Notes: generated by a model from the sequence alone, not told the origin. 64,000 nt of DNA from JANSWY01 sp965243755 (GCA_965243755.1 CBDEVW010000005.1:186001-250000); one strand, 5' to 3'; positions 36,031 through 46,659 are shown, numbered from the stretch's first letter. Numbers and translations: made by a program.

Positions 36031-39000
36031 AGTGCTTATAATTTGCATGGTTTGCCTGACTTTCTCTGCCTGTGATAAAATGGGAAGTGAAAGTACCTCC
36101 GATGATCAGCAGGAAACTTTGTTTTCGAAGATTGATTCTGTAGCCTCGGGAATCAACTTTGTGAATGTTGTAGAAAACCAAAAGGATTTTAATATTTTCA
36201 AGTACCGTAATTTCTACAATGGTGGGGGTGTTGCTGTTGGTGATATTAATAATGATGGCCTGGCAGACATCTATTTCACGGGTAATATGGTGGCCAATAA
36301 GCTCTACCTGAATAAAGGTAATTTCCAATTTGAAGACATCACCGAAAGTGCTGGTGTGGCCGGATCAAAGCCATGGAGTACCGGGGTTTCAATGGTAGAC
36401 ATCAATGACGATGGCTTGCTGGACATCTACGTAAGTAATGCAGGAAATATGGAAGGCAACAACCATGACAATGACCTTTACATTAATAATGGAGACCTGA
36501 CATTTACTGAAAAAGCTGAAGAATACAACCTGGCAAAAAGCGGGTTTTCTACTCACGCTTCATTCTTTGATTATGACCTGGACGGTGATCTGGATGCCTA
36601 CCTTTTAAATAACAGTAATATACCGGTAAGCAGCCTGGGATATGCGTCGGACAGAGAAAAGCGTGCAAGCGATTGGGAAGATGTTCCGGAGATATTCAGA
36701 GGTGTCGGGGATGTATTGTTGCGAAATGACAATGGGAAATTTGTTGACGTGAGTGAGGAAGCAGGTATTTATGGGAGCCTCATTGGGTTTGGTCTGGGAG
36801 TTTATGTCACTGATATCAATGAAGACAACTATCCTGATATCTATGTGTCCAACGATTTTTATGAAAGAGATTATCTCTATATCAATCAAAAAGACGGAAC
36901 ATTCAAGGAAGAGATTAGAAAATGGACCTCACATTTGTGCTTGTCGGCAATGGGGGTTGATTTTGGTGATATCAACAATGATGGATTAAATGACATTTTC
37001 ATCACCGATATGATGCCTGAAGAAGACCAGAGAATCAAAAGTGTGATGGAATTTGAAAATTACAATGTATTTAAGCTGAAGCAGTCGAGGGATTTTCACC
37101 AACAGTATATTCAAAATACACTGCAACTGAATAATGGCAATCAGACCTTCTCGGAAATAGCTTATTTCAGTGGCGTGGCAAAAACAGACTGGAGTTGGGC
37201 AGGTATGGTATTCGACATGGATAATGATGGTTACAAAGATATCTATGTTACCAATGGGATCATCCATGACCTTACCGATATTGATTTTGTTGATTTCTTT
37301 GCTAATGAGGTCATACAAAACACCGTACTGACTGGTGAAAAAGAGGAGGTTACAAGCATCATAAACAAAATGCCGGTTGTGAAGCTTTCTAACTATGCCT
37401 TCAAAAACAAAGGAGACCTTACATTTGATCAGGCAACAGCGGAATGGGGTCTGGAAATTCCAAGTTTTTCCAATGGATGTGCTTATGGAGACCTGGATAA
37501 TGATGGAGACCTGGACCTGATTGTGAACAATGTCAATATGGAAGCTTTTGTGTTTAAAAACAACGCTGAGAAGAAAGGTGACCGAAATTACATTAAACTA
37601 AAGTTCAAAGGCCTGAAGGGGAATCAGTATGCCATTGGAACTCGGGTCAAAATCTATATGGGCAAGGAGGTGATATTGCAGGAGTTGATGCCATTTAGAG
37701 GATTTCAGTCAACTGTTGAATACCCGATTACCGTTGGACTAGGTAAAGTAACTAAGGTTGATTCCATTGAAGTCATCTGGCCCAATGGGAAACTGGAATC
37801 CAGATATGATATTACGGTCAATCAAACACTCAATTTTGACCAAAACGAGGCTTCCAGGGACTATAAATACACTCAAAACAAGGTGAAGACCCTGTTTACT
37901 CAACTCCCTGGGAAAATCAACCCACATGTGGAAGACCTTTTCAATGATTTTGATCACGAAGGATTAATCGAGCGGCAACTTTCTAATGAAGGTCCTGCTT
38001 TGGCGATTGGTGATGTCGATGGAGATGGGAATGATGACTTTTACCTGGGAGGTGCAAAAGGGCAGCCAGGAGCAATTTATTTAAATAAGGGCAATGGCCA
38101 ATTGCAGGAAAGGAAATCAAACTGGTTTATTGTTGATGCAGGACTTGAAGATACTGACGCCTCTTTCTTTGATGCTGACGGTGACGGTGACCTTGATTTG
38201 GTGGTTGGAACCGGAGGCAATGCTGCAAAGGATAAGGCATTTTATGTGGCCAGAATTTACCTTAATGATGGCAGAGGGAATTTCACCAGAAGTAAAAATG
38301 ACCTGCCGTCTGCCCAAACAAATATCTCCGTAGTTGCTCCGCTCGACTTTGATAAGGATGGTGATATTGATCTGTTTGTAGGAAGTAGAAGTGTACCCGG
38401 TATCTATGGAATAGACCCAAATCATTTGTTGCTCCTCAACAATGGTGATGCAACTTTTACCGATGGTACGGAAAGATATGCTTATCACTTAAAAGATGCT
38501 GGAATGATCACCGACGCAGAGTGGGTGGATATTGATGGTGACCAACTGGAAGACCTCATTACATCCTCAGAATGGGGTACAATCCAGATTTATAAAAATG
38601 ATGGTAAAAGACTATCCAGATTCAATACCTCGCTGGATTCTTTGAAAGGATGGTGGTATGCCCTGGAGACCTCTGATATTGATGATGATGGCGATGTTGA
38701 CCTGATATTAGGGAATAAGGGACTCAATATTCCCTACAAAGCAACAAAAGAAAACCCGGTAAGACTATATATCAATGATTTTGATAAAAATGGTACCATT
38801 GAGCAAATCACGACCACTTATTACAATAACAAGGATTATCCAATTCACATGAGAAAGGAAATTACCGCTCAAATGCCTCATTTGAAAAAGGAAAACCTGA
38901 AAGCCTCAGATTATGCCAGAAGATCTATTGATCAGTTGTTCAATGAGGAAATTATGAAAAATACTTTGGTAAAAACAGTGAATTTCTCTTCTTCCATAAT

Positions 39001-39358
39001 AGCACGAAACACTGGAAATGGGCAGTTTGAGATTGAAGAACTTCCAGCCAATGTGCAATGGTCATGTGTCTGCAGTATCGTTTGCACAGACGTCAATAAT
39101 GATAACAAAAAAGACATAATTCTGGCCGGCAATATGTATGAGTTGAAACCTCAGTTTTCCAGACAGGATAGCAATTATGGTAGTGTTTTACTTGGAGATG
39201 GGGGCCAATCATTCTCATGGCAGCCGTATACCAACAGCGGGTTTTTCATGAAAGAAGAAGTTCGCGAGCTAGGGGTGTTGGGAACTAAATCAGGAAAAAA
39301 ATACCTCATTGCTGCAGTGAATAACGGTACCCCAAGATTGTTTGAATTCAATTATTAA
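36023..39358 (+). CDS. Giant FG-GAP/ASPIC-UnbV lipoprotein 2
   Basis: From the ATG at 36023 (overlapping the previous stop by 8 bases) the protein has 1111 residues and a compact lipoprotein signal with Cys17 (FSAC); an upstream TTG at 35975 would add a non-signal extension. It has the same layout: FG-GAP repeats (DINNDGLADIY, DYDLDGDLDAY, DINEDNYPDIYVSND, DLDNDGDLDLIVNNV), then an ASPIC/UnbV domain near 515-605 (NYIKLKFKGL, VDSIEVIWPNG), then more repeats (DVDGDGNDDFY, DADGDGDLDLVVG, DIDDDGDVDLILGNKGLN). A paralog of its neighbours but clearly diverged. Confidence 0.85.
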   Translation: MNRVLIICMVCLTFSACDKMGSESTSDDQQETLFSKIDSVASGINFVNVVENQKDFNIFKYRNFYNGGGVAVGDINNDGLADIYFTGNMVANKLYLNKGNFQFEDITESAGVAGSKPWSTGVSMVDINDDGLLDIYVSNAGNMEGNNHDNDLYINNGDLTFTEKAEEYNLAKSGFSTHASFFDYDLDGDLDAYLLNNSNIPVSSLGYASDREKRASDWEDVPEIFRGVGDVLLRNDNGKFVDVSEEAGIYGSLIGFGLGVYVTDINEDNYPDIYVSNDFYERDYLYINQKDGTFKEEIRKWTSHLCLSAMGVDFGDINNDGLNDIFITDMMPEEDQRIKSVMEFENYNVFKLKQSRDFHQQYIQNTLQLNNGNQTFSEIAYFSGVAKTDWSWAGMVFDMDNDGYKDIYVTNGIIHDLTDIDFVDFFANEVIQNTVLTGEKEEVTSIINKMPVVKLSNYAFKNKGDLTFDQATAEWGLEIPSFSNGCAYGDLDNDGDLDLIVNNVNMEAFVFKNNAEKKGDRNYIKLKFKGLKGNQYAIGTRVKIYMGKEVILQELMPFRGFQSTVEYPITVGLGKVTKVDSIEVIWPNGKLESRYDITVNQTLNFDQNEASRDYKYTQNKVKTLFTQLPGKINPHVEDLFNDFDHEGLIERQLSNEGPALAIGDVDGDGNDDFYLGGAKGQPGAIYLNKGNGQLQERKSNWFIVDAGLEDTDASFFDADGDGDLDLVVGTGGNAAKDKAFYVARIYLNDGRGNFTRSKNDLPSAQTNISVVAPLDFDKDGDIDLFVGSRSVPGIYGIDPNHLLLLNNGDATFTDGTERYAYHLKDAGMITDAEWVDIDGDQLEDLITSSEWGTIQIYKNDGKRLSRFNTSLDSLKGWWYALETSDIDDDGDVDLILGNKGLNIPYKATKENPVRLYINDFDKNGTIEQITTTYYNNKDYPIHMRKEITAQMPHLKKENLKASDYARRSIDQLFNEEIMKNTLVKTVNFSSSIIARNTGNGQFEIEELPANVQWSCVCSIVCTDVNNDNKKDIILAGNMYELKPQFSRQDSNYGSVLLGDGGQSFSWQPYTNSGFFMKEEVRELGVLGTKSGKKYLIAAVNNGTPRLFEFNY

Positions 39359-39368
39359 ATTTTTCAAG

Positions 39369-42300
39369 GTGAATAGATTCTTATTAAAAATAGGGAGCAT
39401 TGTAATTGGATTTTCCTGTCTATGGTCCTGTGCAGATGACAGGTTATTTGTAGAGGTAGAGAGTAAGGAAACAGGAATTACCTTTAAAAACCAACTTACT
39501 GAAACCGATGATTTCAATATCATCGATTACCTCTATTTTTTTAATGGTGGTGGCGTCTCCATCGGTGACATTAATAATGATGGCCTTCCGGATATTTTCT
39601 TCTCAGGTAATCAGATAAAGAATAAGCTTTACCTGAATAAGGGAAATCTCAAATTTGAAGACATCACCACAACTGCAGGAGTCGAAGGTAACAGTACCTG
39701 GAATACTGGAAGCATCATGGGTGACATTAACGGAGATGGCCATTTGGATATTTATGTTTGTGCTGTGGTGGGCATTAAGGGAATGACAGGGCACAATGAA
39801 TTGTATATCAACAATGGTGATGGCACATTTACCGAACAATCAAGAGCTTACGGGTTAGATTTTGACTCTTTTAGTTCAATTGCAGCCTTACTTGATTATG
39901 ACCTAGATGGTGATCTGGATATGTATCTGCTCAATCATGCTATCCACAACCAGGAATCTTTCGGCAATGCTGACCTGCGCAACAAAAGATCTTATGAAAC
40001 AGGGGATAAGCTATTGAGAAATGATGGTGGCCAATTTACAGACGTAAGTGAGGAAGCTGGGATTTATGGTGGTATCAATGGATATGGGTTAGGAATCACG
40101 ATCTCTGACTTCAATACAGATGGTTTGCCCGATATTTTTGTAGGTAACGATTTTCACGAAGATGATTACCTCTACATCAACAACGGTGATGGAACGTTCT
40201 CAGAGAATCTGAGACAACAAATGACGCATACCAGCAGGTTTTCTATGGGCTGTGATGCAGCTGATATCAATCACGACGGGTATCCGGATCTGATTAGTCT
40301 GGATATGTTACCAGCAGATGAAACTGTGTTGAAAAGATCCGATGGAGATGAAAGATTGGAGATACTGGAGCTTCGTACTTCGAAATATGGATATTACTAT
40401 CAGTTTTCAAGAAATATGCTGCAACTCAACAATGGCAATGGAACATTTTCAGAGACAGCTTTAATGAATGGTGTAGCTGCCACTGACTGGAGCTGGAGTG
40501 CACTATTAGAGGATTTTGACTATGATGGCAACCAGGATTTGTTCATCTCCAATGGGATTCCCCGCCGGCCAAACGACCTTGATTACATCAGGTTTGTTTC
40601 AAGTGAACAGGTAAAGCAGACCATTAACTCTACAAAATTGGTTGATCAGGAAGCTCTGCAACTGATGCCAACCGGAGAAGTGCCCAATATGATATTTGCA
40701 GGGCTGGGGAACGGATCATTTGCTGACCAGACAGGCAGATGGTTAGCCAAAACACCAACCTTCTCCACAGCATCGGCAATTGGCGATCTTGATATGGACG
40801 GAGATTTGGACCTTGTGGTGAGCAATATCAATGATGAGCCTACAATTTATATCAATCAAAACAACGGATCATCAAACTTCCTCCGGATAAAACTCAATTA
40901 TAAAGATGCAAATCCATGGGGGGTAGGGAGCAAAGTTTATTCATGGCACAATGGCGTATTGCAATTCAAAGAGCTATTTCCTGTAAGGGGATTTCAGGCA
41001 TCTTCAGAACCTTTATTGTCATTTGGATTTGGAAATTCTGAATTAGTGGACTCCATTAAGGTTATATGGCCAAACGGAACGTCCCAGACAATCAAAAACG
41101 GGATAACGCTCAACCAAACAATGAGCATTTCATATGATGAAGCTCAATTAGGTAAATCTGAAAATAAAAAGCTTGATAATGGTTACCTGTTTGAAAGCAT
41201 TGATATCGATTCCCTTAATTTAAATTTTACACATAAAGAAGATGCCTATTCTGATTTCAGAAGGTTGTTGCTATTGCCATACAAGCAGTCAGACAAAGGG
41301 CCAGCTACCACGATAGGTGACATAAATGGTGATGGTTTGGATGATGTTTTCTTTGGTGGGTCTAAACGTATCCCTTCACAGGTTTTTATACAGCAAGATG
41401 GAAAATTTCTTAAAAAAGAGATACCAGCGCTCAAATTAGATTCTGTTAATGAAGAAGTAGCTGCTGCCATATTTGATGTCAATAAAGATGGAAGCAATGA
41501 TATTTTGGTGGCTAATGGTGGAGCGGATTTTTATAATAAGTCCGAACCTTTACTAAATAAGGTTTATCTCAATGATTCCTCAGCTTTTCGACCCGTTCTA
41601 ATACCTGGGAACTATGAAAATTCTCATTGCATAAAACTGCAGGATTTCAATAAAGACGGTTGGATGGATGTATTTATCGGGAGTGAATCTACTCCCAATG
41701 ATTTTGGAAATATCCCTCAATCTCTATTGTTGAAAAATAATCAGGGGCAATTCGAGGTGTTTCAGGAAGAGCTAATGGCTGAACTGGGGATGGTGACAGA
41801 TGCCATCTGGTTCGATTACAACAATGACGGAAACATGGATTTGATAGTCATTGGCACCTGGATGGCACCCAAATTCCTAAAAAACAATGGAGAAAAGCTG
41901 GTTGAGGACATGCAGATGACCTCAAATCTAACAGGCCTGTGGCAGTCCATCAGCGAGTATGATATGGACGGTGATGGAGATCAGGATTTGGTATTGGGCA
42001 ATTGGGGACTCAACTCCAAATTTACAGCTTCACAAGAAAAGCCATTGCTGATGTATTATGGCGACCTGGACAAAAATGGTGCTACAGAGACCATCCTTGC
42101 AGCTAATAAAGACGGTAAGTACTATCCGTTAGCCGGACTTGACTTATTAGGGAAACAACTTATTTCGCTGAGAAAGAAATTTACGGCTTACAAGGATTTT
42201 GCAGGAAAACCAATAGAAGAAGTACTGGACCAAAACATGCTTAAGGAGGCTAAAAAATTCGAAGTAACAACATTAAGCTCGGGTTACCTGAGGAATGACA

Positions 42301-42629
42301 ATGGCAGGTTTGAATTCGTACCATTTGAAGCCAATTTACAATTGGCACCAATTCTGGAGCAAATTACATATGATTTCGATGGTGACGGATCGGAAGACTT
42401 GCTGTTGGCGGGCAATTACTTTGGAGTACAACCTTATCATGGCAGGTTTGGATCCTTTTCGGGAGCACTTATAACTGCCAATGGATTTACCTTATCAGGC
42501 AAAGAACTTGGTTTAAAAATATTCAATAAATCAGTTAGAGGATTAAATATAATTGAGCTAAATGGTGAACCTTATTTGCTGGTAACCATTCACAATGATA
42601 ATGTGCAACTTTATAAATTCCGAAAGTGA
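39369..42629 (+). CDS. Giant FG-GAP/ASPIC-UnbV lipoprotein 3
   Basis: The preferred start is the GTG at 39369, ten bases after the previous stop, which gives a 21-residue lipoprotein signal ending LWSC; a TTG at 39342 that overlaps the previous gene is the alternative. The mature protein has FG-GAP repeats (DINNDGLPDIFFSGN, DYDLDGDLDMYLLN, DFNTDGLPDIFVGND, DLDMDGDLDLVVSN), an ASPIC/UnbV domain (NFLRIKLNYKD, VDSIKVIWPNGT) and a C-terminal repeat half (DINGDGLDDVFFGG, DMDGDGDQDLVLGNWGLNS). Its stop overlaps the next start by 4 bases. Confidence 0.83.
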   Translation: MNRFLLKIGSIVIGFSCLWSCADDRLFVEVESKETGITFKNQLTETDDFNIIDYLYFFNGGGVSIGDINNDGLPDIFFSGNQIKNKLYLNKGNLKFEDITTTAGVEGNSTWNTGSIMGDINGDGHLDIYVCAVVGIKGMTGHNELYINNGDGTFTEQSRAYGLDFDSFSSIAALLDYDLDGDLDMYLLNHAIHNQESFGNADLRNKRSYETGDKLLRNDGGQFTDVSEEAGIYGGINGYGLGITISDFNTDGLPDIFVGNDFHEDDYLYINNGDGTFSENLRQQMTHTSRFSMGCDAADINHDGYPDLISLDMLPADETVLKRSDGDERLEILELRTSKYGYYYQFSRNMLQLNNGNGTFSETALMNGVAATDWSWSALLEDFDYDGNQDLFISNGIPRRPNDLDYIRFVSSEQVKQTINSTKLVDQEALQLMPTGEVPNMIFAGLGNGSFADQTGRWLAKTPTFSTASAIGDLDMDGDLDLVVSNINDEPTIYINQNNGSSNFLRIKLNYKDANPWGVGSKVYSWHNGVLQFKELFPVRGFQASSEPLLSFGFGNSELVDSIKVIWPNGTSQTIKNGITLNQTMSISYDEAQLGKSENKKLDNGYLFESIDIDSLNLNFTHKEDAYSDFRRLLLLPYKQSDKGPATTIGDINGDGLDDVFFGGSKRIPSQVFIQQDGKFLKKEIPALKLDSVNEEVAAAIFDVNKDGSNDILVANGGADFYNKSEPLLNKVYLNDSSAFRPVLIPGNYENSHCIKLQDFNKDGWMDVFIGSESTPNDFGNIPQSLLLKNNQGQFEVFQEELMAELGMVTDAIWFDYNNDGNMDLIVIGTWMAPKFLKNNGEKLVEDMQMTSNLTGLWQSISEYDMDGDGDQDLVLGNWGLNSKFTASQEKPLLMYYGDLDKNGATETILAANKDGKYYPLAGLDLLGKQLISLRKKFTAYKDFAGKPIEEVLDQNMLKEAKKFEVTTLSSGYLRNDNGRFEFVPFEANLQLAPILEQITYDFDGDGSEDLLLAGNYFGVQPYHGRFGSFSGALITANGFTLSGKELGLKIFNKSVRGLNIIELNGEPYLLVTIHNDNVQLYKFRK

Positions 42630-43540
42630 AAAAATTAGTTCTGATTGTACTTATTCTTGGGTTAGCCCTGTTTGGAAGCTGGTATTTTTTAATTAAAAAG
42701 GGTGAATTTGAAGTTCATTTCAAAGTAAAAACGCTCCCTGGTGATGTTGGTCAAACGCTCGCGATCTGGGATAATACATTGCCAGAAACAGAACTGCTTG
42801 AGCTAAGTACTACCGAAGCTGTTCAGCACGCGAAAATTGAAGGAAGTGATTACAGATTAGAGTGGAATTTTGAGTTGATAAATGACTCTACTTGTTATGT
42901 CAATGTGGCATTCACAGAGCCCGGCAATGAATTCATGAATAAACTACTTGTGCCTGTATCAAAAACCAAAATCGAGGAAGATGCAGAGCAATTTGCAAGA
43001 AAGTTTTTTGACATTCTAAAAGAGCATCTCAAAATAACAAGTGTCAATGTAAATGGAATAGCCCAATTGGAGCAAAAATTTTGCGCGTGTATTCCAATGG
43101 AAACGATGCAAACGGAGAAAGCATATGGAATGCAAAGAGTTTATGGATACATCGTCTCTTTTATCACAGATAACCAACTGAAAGCATCCGGGAAGCCCAT
43201 TTTAGATATCAGGGAATGGGATCAGGAAAAAAATGAACTAACGTATGACTTTTGTTTTCCTGTTCAACCTGTAGAATCTCTTCCTCAATCCAACGATATA
43301 TTTTTTAAGAGGATTGATGGAACAAAGGCATTAAAAGCAACATATAACGGCAACTACATTACATCTGATCGTGCATGGTATTATCTGATTCAGCACGCAG
43401 AAAGAAACAATATTGAGTTAAGAGACTATCCTAAGGAAGTTTTTTTTGATAACCCTAATACAGGCATGAATGAGACACAGTGGACAGCTGAAATATACTG
43501 GCCAATTGATGAAAAACTAATGAGTGCCGATACTAATTAA
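42626..43540 (+). CDS. Membrane-anchored protein with GyrI-like ligand-binding domain
   Basis: A 304-residue protein starting at GTG 42626, coupled by GTGA overlap to the lipoprotein above. It has one N-terminal membrane helix (about 3-23). The middle (about 30-145) looks like an SRPBCC/polyketide-cyclase fold. The C-terminal region (about 165-300) has the pattern of GyrI/AraC effector-binding domains (ATYNGNYITSDRAWYYLIQHAE, LRDYPKEVFFDNPNTG, WTAEIYWPI). It may bind a small hydrophobic ligand in the periplasm. The function is unknown. Confidence 0.65.
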   Translation: MKKLVLIVLILGLALFGSWYFLIKKGEFEVHFKVKTLPGDVGQTLAIWDNTLPETELLELSTTEAVQHAKIEGSDYRLEWNFELINDSTCYVNVAFTEPGNEFMNKLLVPVSKTKIEEDAEQFARKFFDILKEHLKITSVNVNGIAQLEQKFCACIPMETMQTEKAYGMQRVYGYIVSFITDNQLKASGKPILDIREWDQEKNELTYDFCFPVQPVESLPQSNDIFFKRIDGTKALKATYNGNYITSDRAWYYLIQHAERNNIELRDYPKEVFFDNPNTGMNETQWTAEIYWPIDEKLMSADTN

Positions 43541-43601
43541 TAATACATGTATATTTTTTAGCTTTATCCGGAGCTTGGACGATATTAAAATGGAAGGAAC
43601 A

Positions 43602-44927
43602 ATGAGAAAATACCTGGTAATCTTGCTTTTATTTGTTTTTACAGGTTGTGAGGAAAATACAGCTTATAAGACCATACTCAATGACCCTGAAACATATCAG
43701 GCAACAATGAAAAAACTTACTGACATCATTGTGTATGATATATTTTCACCCCCTGTTGCCAGCAGGGTTTACGTGTATCCAAATATTGCAGCATATGAAG
43801 TGATCGCCAATAGTTCACCAGACAAGTTCAGGTCCCTGGCAGGTCAGGTCACTGGATTACAAAGCGTCCCTCAGCCTGATGATGAGGATATAAACGTCAA
43901 ACTGGCAAGTTTATATGCTTTCATGAAAGTTGGGAAAGCCCTGATTTTTTCAGAACAGAAAATGGATGAATATGCCGGAAAACTGATCTCAAACCTGAAG
44001 GAAAATGGGCTGTCCGGAAAGGTAGACAGAGCTTCAAAAGAATATGGGCATGCTGTAGCAGGTCACATCCTCGATTGGGCTAACAAAGACATGTATAAAC
44101 AAACCAGGACGTACCCCAAGTATACAATCAATCAAAATGAACTGGCATCATGGAAGCCGACTCCTCCTGATTACATGGATGGGATCGAACCACATTGGAT
44201 GAAAATAAGGACCATGGTATTGGATTCAGCCAATCAGTTTCCTCCTGCACCACCTGAAGAATTTAGTCTAGAAAAAGACAGTGAGTTTTACAAACAATTG
44301 AAGGAAGTTTATGAAGTAGGGGTAAAACTGGATGAGGAGCAACAGGAAATCGCAAAATTCTGGGACTGCAACCCTTACGTATCTCATCACAGAGGTCACG
44401 CCATGTTTGCAACAAAAAAAATTACTCCTGGAGGCCACTGGATGGGAATTACAGCTATTGCAACCAGACAAGCAGGATCATCTTTTGAGGAGACCGTAGA
44501 AGTTTTTGCTAGAGTATCCATTGCGTTGTTTGATGGTTTCATCAGCTGTTGGGATGAAAAGTGGAGAAGTATACTGGTGAGGCCAGAAACACTCATCAAT
44601 GAACACATGGACCCAGAATGGCAGCCCCTGTTACAAACACCACCATTTCCGGAGTATACCAGTGGACATAGCGTTATCTCCAGATCTGCAGCGGTTACCC
44701 TGACTGATTATTTTGGAGATGATTTTGCGTTCCGTGACACCACCGAGGTAGAATACGGAATGCCCCCAAGAGAATTCAAGTCATTTCTACAGGCATCTGA
44801 AGAGGCTGCTATCAGTAGATTGTATGGCGGAATTCATTATATGATGGCAATCACCAATGGAGTCTCTCAGGGAGAGCAGGTTGGCAAGTTTGTTTCATCC
44901 AATCTGGTAACTTCAATTAAAGACTAA
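43602..44927 (+). CDS. Vanadium-dependent haloperoxidase / PAP2 phosphatase superfamily lipoprotein
   Basis: A 441-residue protein from the ATG at 43602, chosen because it gives a lipoprotein signal (LLFVFTGC); a GGAAGGA sequence precedes it. Counting from this start, the vanadate/phosphate site is complete: Lys320 and Arg327 (KWRSILVRP), Ser354-Gly355-His356 (TSGHS), and Arg406 and His412 (SRLYGGIH). The spacings match those of vanadium chloroperoxidase (Lys353/Arg360, Ser402-His404, Arg490/His496). Either peroxidase or acid phosphatase activity is possible. It lies in the middle of the susCD/trehalase locus. Confidence 0.85.
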   Translation: MRKYLVILLLFVFTGCEENTAYKTILNDPETYQATMKKLTDIIVYDIFSPPVASRVYVYPNIAAYEVIANSSPDKFRSLAGQVTGLQSVPQPDDEDINVKLASLYAFMKVGKALIFSEQKMDEYAGKLISNLKENGLSGKVDRASKEYGHAVAGHILDWANKDMYKQTRTYPKYTINQNELASWKPTPPDYMDGIEPHWMKIRTMVLDSANQFPPAPPEEFSLEKDSEFYKQLKEVYEVGVKLDEEQQEIAKFWDCNPYVSHHRGHAMFATKKITPGGHWMGITAIATRQAGSSFEETVEVFARVSIALFDGFISCWDEKWRSILVRPETLINEHMDPEWQPLLQTPPFPEYTSGHSVISRSAAVTLTDYFGDDFAFRDTTEVEYGMPPREFKSFLQASEEAAISRLYGGIHYMMAITNGVSQGEQVGKFVSSNLVTSIKD

Positions 44928-44931
44928 TATC

Positions 44932-46518
44932 ATGCTTATGAAACGACTTACCTACATACTACTTGTCAGCATCGTTGCATGCGCACAACCTGGCAAAGAG
45001 GTTCAGCAGACAGAAAACAACCTGTACCGACCGGAGATCGATTTAGGTGAATTGTTTCACGATATTCAAATGGCAGGAATTTTTCAGGATTCCAAAACAT
45101 TTGTTGATTGTACTCCAATCAAATCCCCAGAACAAATATTAGATGAATATCAGTCTTCAAAAAATAATGACGGGTTTAGCTTAGAAGCTTTTGTAAAAAC
45201 AAATTTTGAACTCCCAAAGGAGATTAAATTGACCAAAGAGATAGATAAAAACCCGGATTTGGCAGTACATCTGTCCAACCACTGGGATTTCTTGACCAGA
45301 TCAGGGGACTCCACAACTGGAACTTCAACGCTATTACCATTGCCCAATAGCTATGTGGTGCCAGGTGGAAGGTTTCGTGAAATCTATTACTGGGATAGCT
45401 ATTTTACAATGCTTGGTCTGATTGCCTCCGGCAAAGAGGATCTGGCTGGAAATATGGTAGACAATTTTGCTTACCTGATTGATGAGGTTGGTTTTATTCC
45501 AAATGGTAACCGAACCTACTATTTGGGACGGTCACAACCACCATTTTTTGCTTCAATGGTGATGTTAATTGGACAAAATTCAGGAATGGAATCTGTTAAA
45601 AAATACCTCCCACAACTTGAAAAGGAATATGCTTTTTGGATGAATGGTGTCGAAAATCTCCAAAACACCGGAGCAACCAATCATGTTGTAAAGCTATCGG
45701 ATGGAAGTGTTCTCAATCGGTATTGGGATCAATTTGATACACCAAGACCCGAATCATACAGAGAAGATGTGGAATTGGCTGAAAAGGTAAATGATAAAAA
45801 AGCACTTTACAGAAACATCAGAGCAGCAGCGGCTTCTGGGTGGGATTTCAGTACCAGGTGGTTCAAAGATGCTGAAAAGTTTGAATCCATCAGAACTACA
45901 GACATCATTCCTGTTGATTTGAATTGTTTGCTGTATGAAGAAGAATTGGCCATTTCAAAATTAGCCCAGCTGAGTGGAGATCAGGAAAAAGCTACTGAAT
46001 TCAGTCAAAAAGCAGAGGCGAGAAAAGCAGCAATCTTAAAATATTGTTGGGATGCCGAATCTGGATATTTCACTGATTACATCTTTACCGAGGAGCAGTA
46101 CTCTCCCTATATAACCGCAGCAGGAAATTTTCCACTTTACTTCAAGATTGCCGATAAAGATCAGGCTAATGCTCAAGCAGCGGTTGTACAAAAAAACTTA
46201 TTGGCTCCAGGTGGAATTGTTACTACGAAAATTGATTCTGGCCAGCAGTGGGATGCCCCTAATGGATGGGCACCATTACAATGGATTGCGATTAAAGGCT
46301 TTGAAAACTATGAGATCAATGATTTGTCTGCTGATATAGCCAATCGGTGGATCAGGGTGAACACCAAAGTATATGCCAATACCAGCAAAATGATGGAGAA
46401 GTACAATGTGATGGATACAACACTCCTTGCGGGCGGTGGAGAATACCCAACCCAGGATGGATTTGGGTGGACAAATGGAGTGGCACTTGCAATCCTTAAA
46501 GACCTTGAAATCCAGTAA
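44932..46518 (+). CDS. treA: Trehalase, GH37
   Basis: Hydrolyses trehalose to two glucoses. Numbered from 44932, the family signature PGGRFREIYYWDSY is at residues 144-157, a second one, QWDAPNGWAPLQW, near 438-450, and the C-terminal GGGGEYPTQDGFGWTNG is present. Asp305 (SGWDFSTRW) matches the catalytic acid of E. coli Tre37A; the Glu of the GGGGEY motif would be the base. A lipoprotein-type signal (VSIVAC) suggests a periplasmic or membrane location; an ATG at 44938 is an equally good start. It starts just after the haloperoxidase stop. Confidence 0.93.
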   Translation: MLMKRLTYILLVSIVACAQPGKEVQQTENNLYRPEIDLGELFHDIQMAGIFQDSKTFVDCTPIKSPEQILDEYQSSKNNDGFSLEAFVKTNFELPKEIKLTKEIDKNPDLAVHLSNHWDFLTRSGDSTTGTSTLLPLPNSYVVPGGRFREIYYWDSYFTMLGLIASGKEDLAGNMVDNFAYLIDEVGFIPNGNRTYYLGRSQPPFFASMVMLIGQNSGMESVKKYLPQLEKEYAFWMNGVENLQNTGATNHVVKLSDGSVLNRYWDQFDTPRPESYREDVELAEKVNDKKALYRNIRAAAASGWDFSTRWFKDAEKFESIRTTDIIPVDLNCLLYEEELAISKLAQLSGDQEKATEFSQKAEARKAAILKYCWDAESGYFTDYIFTEEQYSPYITAAGNFPLYFKIADKDQANAQAAVVQKNLLAPGGIVTTKIDSGQQWDAPNGWAPLQWIAIKGFENYEINDLSADIANRWIRVNTKVYANTSKMMEKYNVMDTTLLAGGGEYPTQDGFGWTNGVALAILKDLEIQ

Positions 46519-46659
46519 TTTCCGTTGTATTCAGAAGGCCAAAAATAAAATTTTCAATAACAATCGTTTTCATAAAAATAATTACAATCAACATGCGCTG
46601 AATTGATGGATTTTTGAGAAAATCTTATTAACATCATCAACCAAATCAATGATGTTAGT

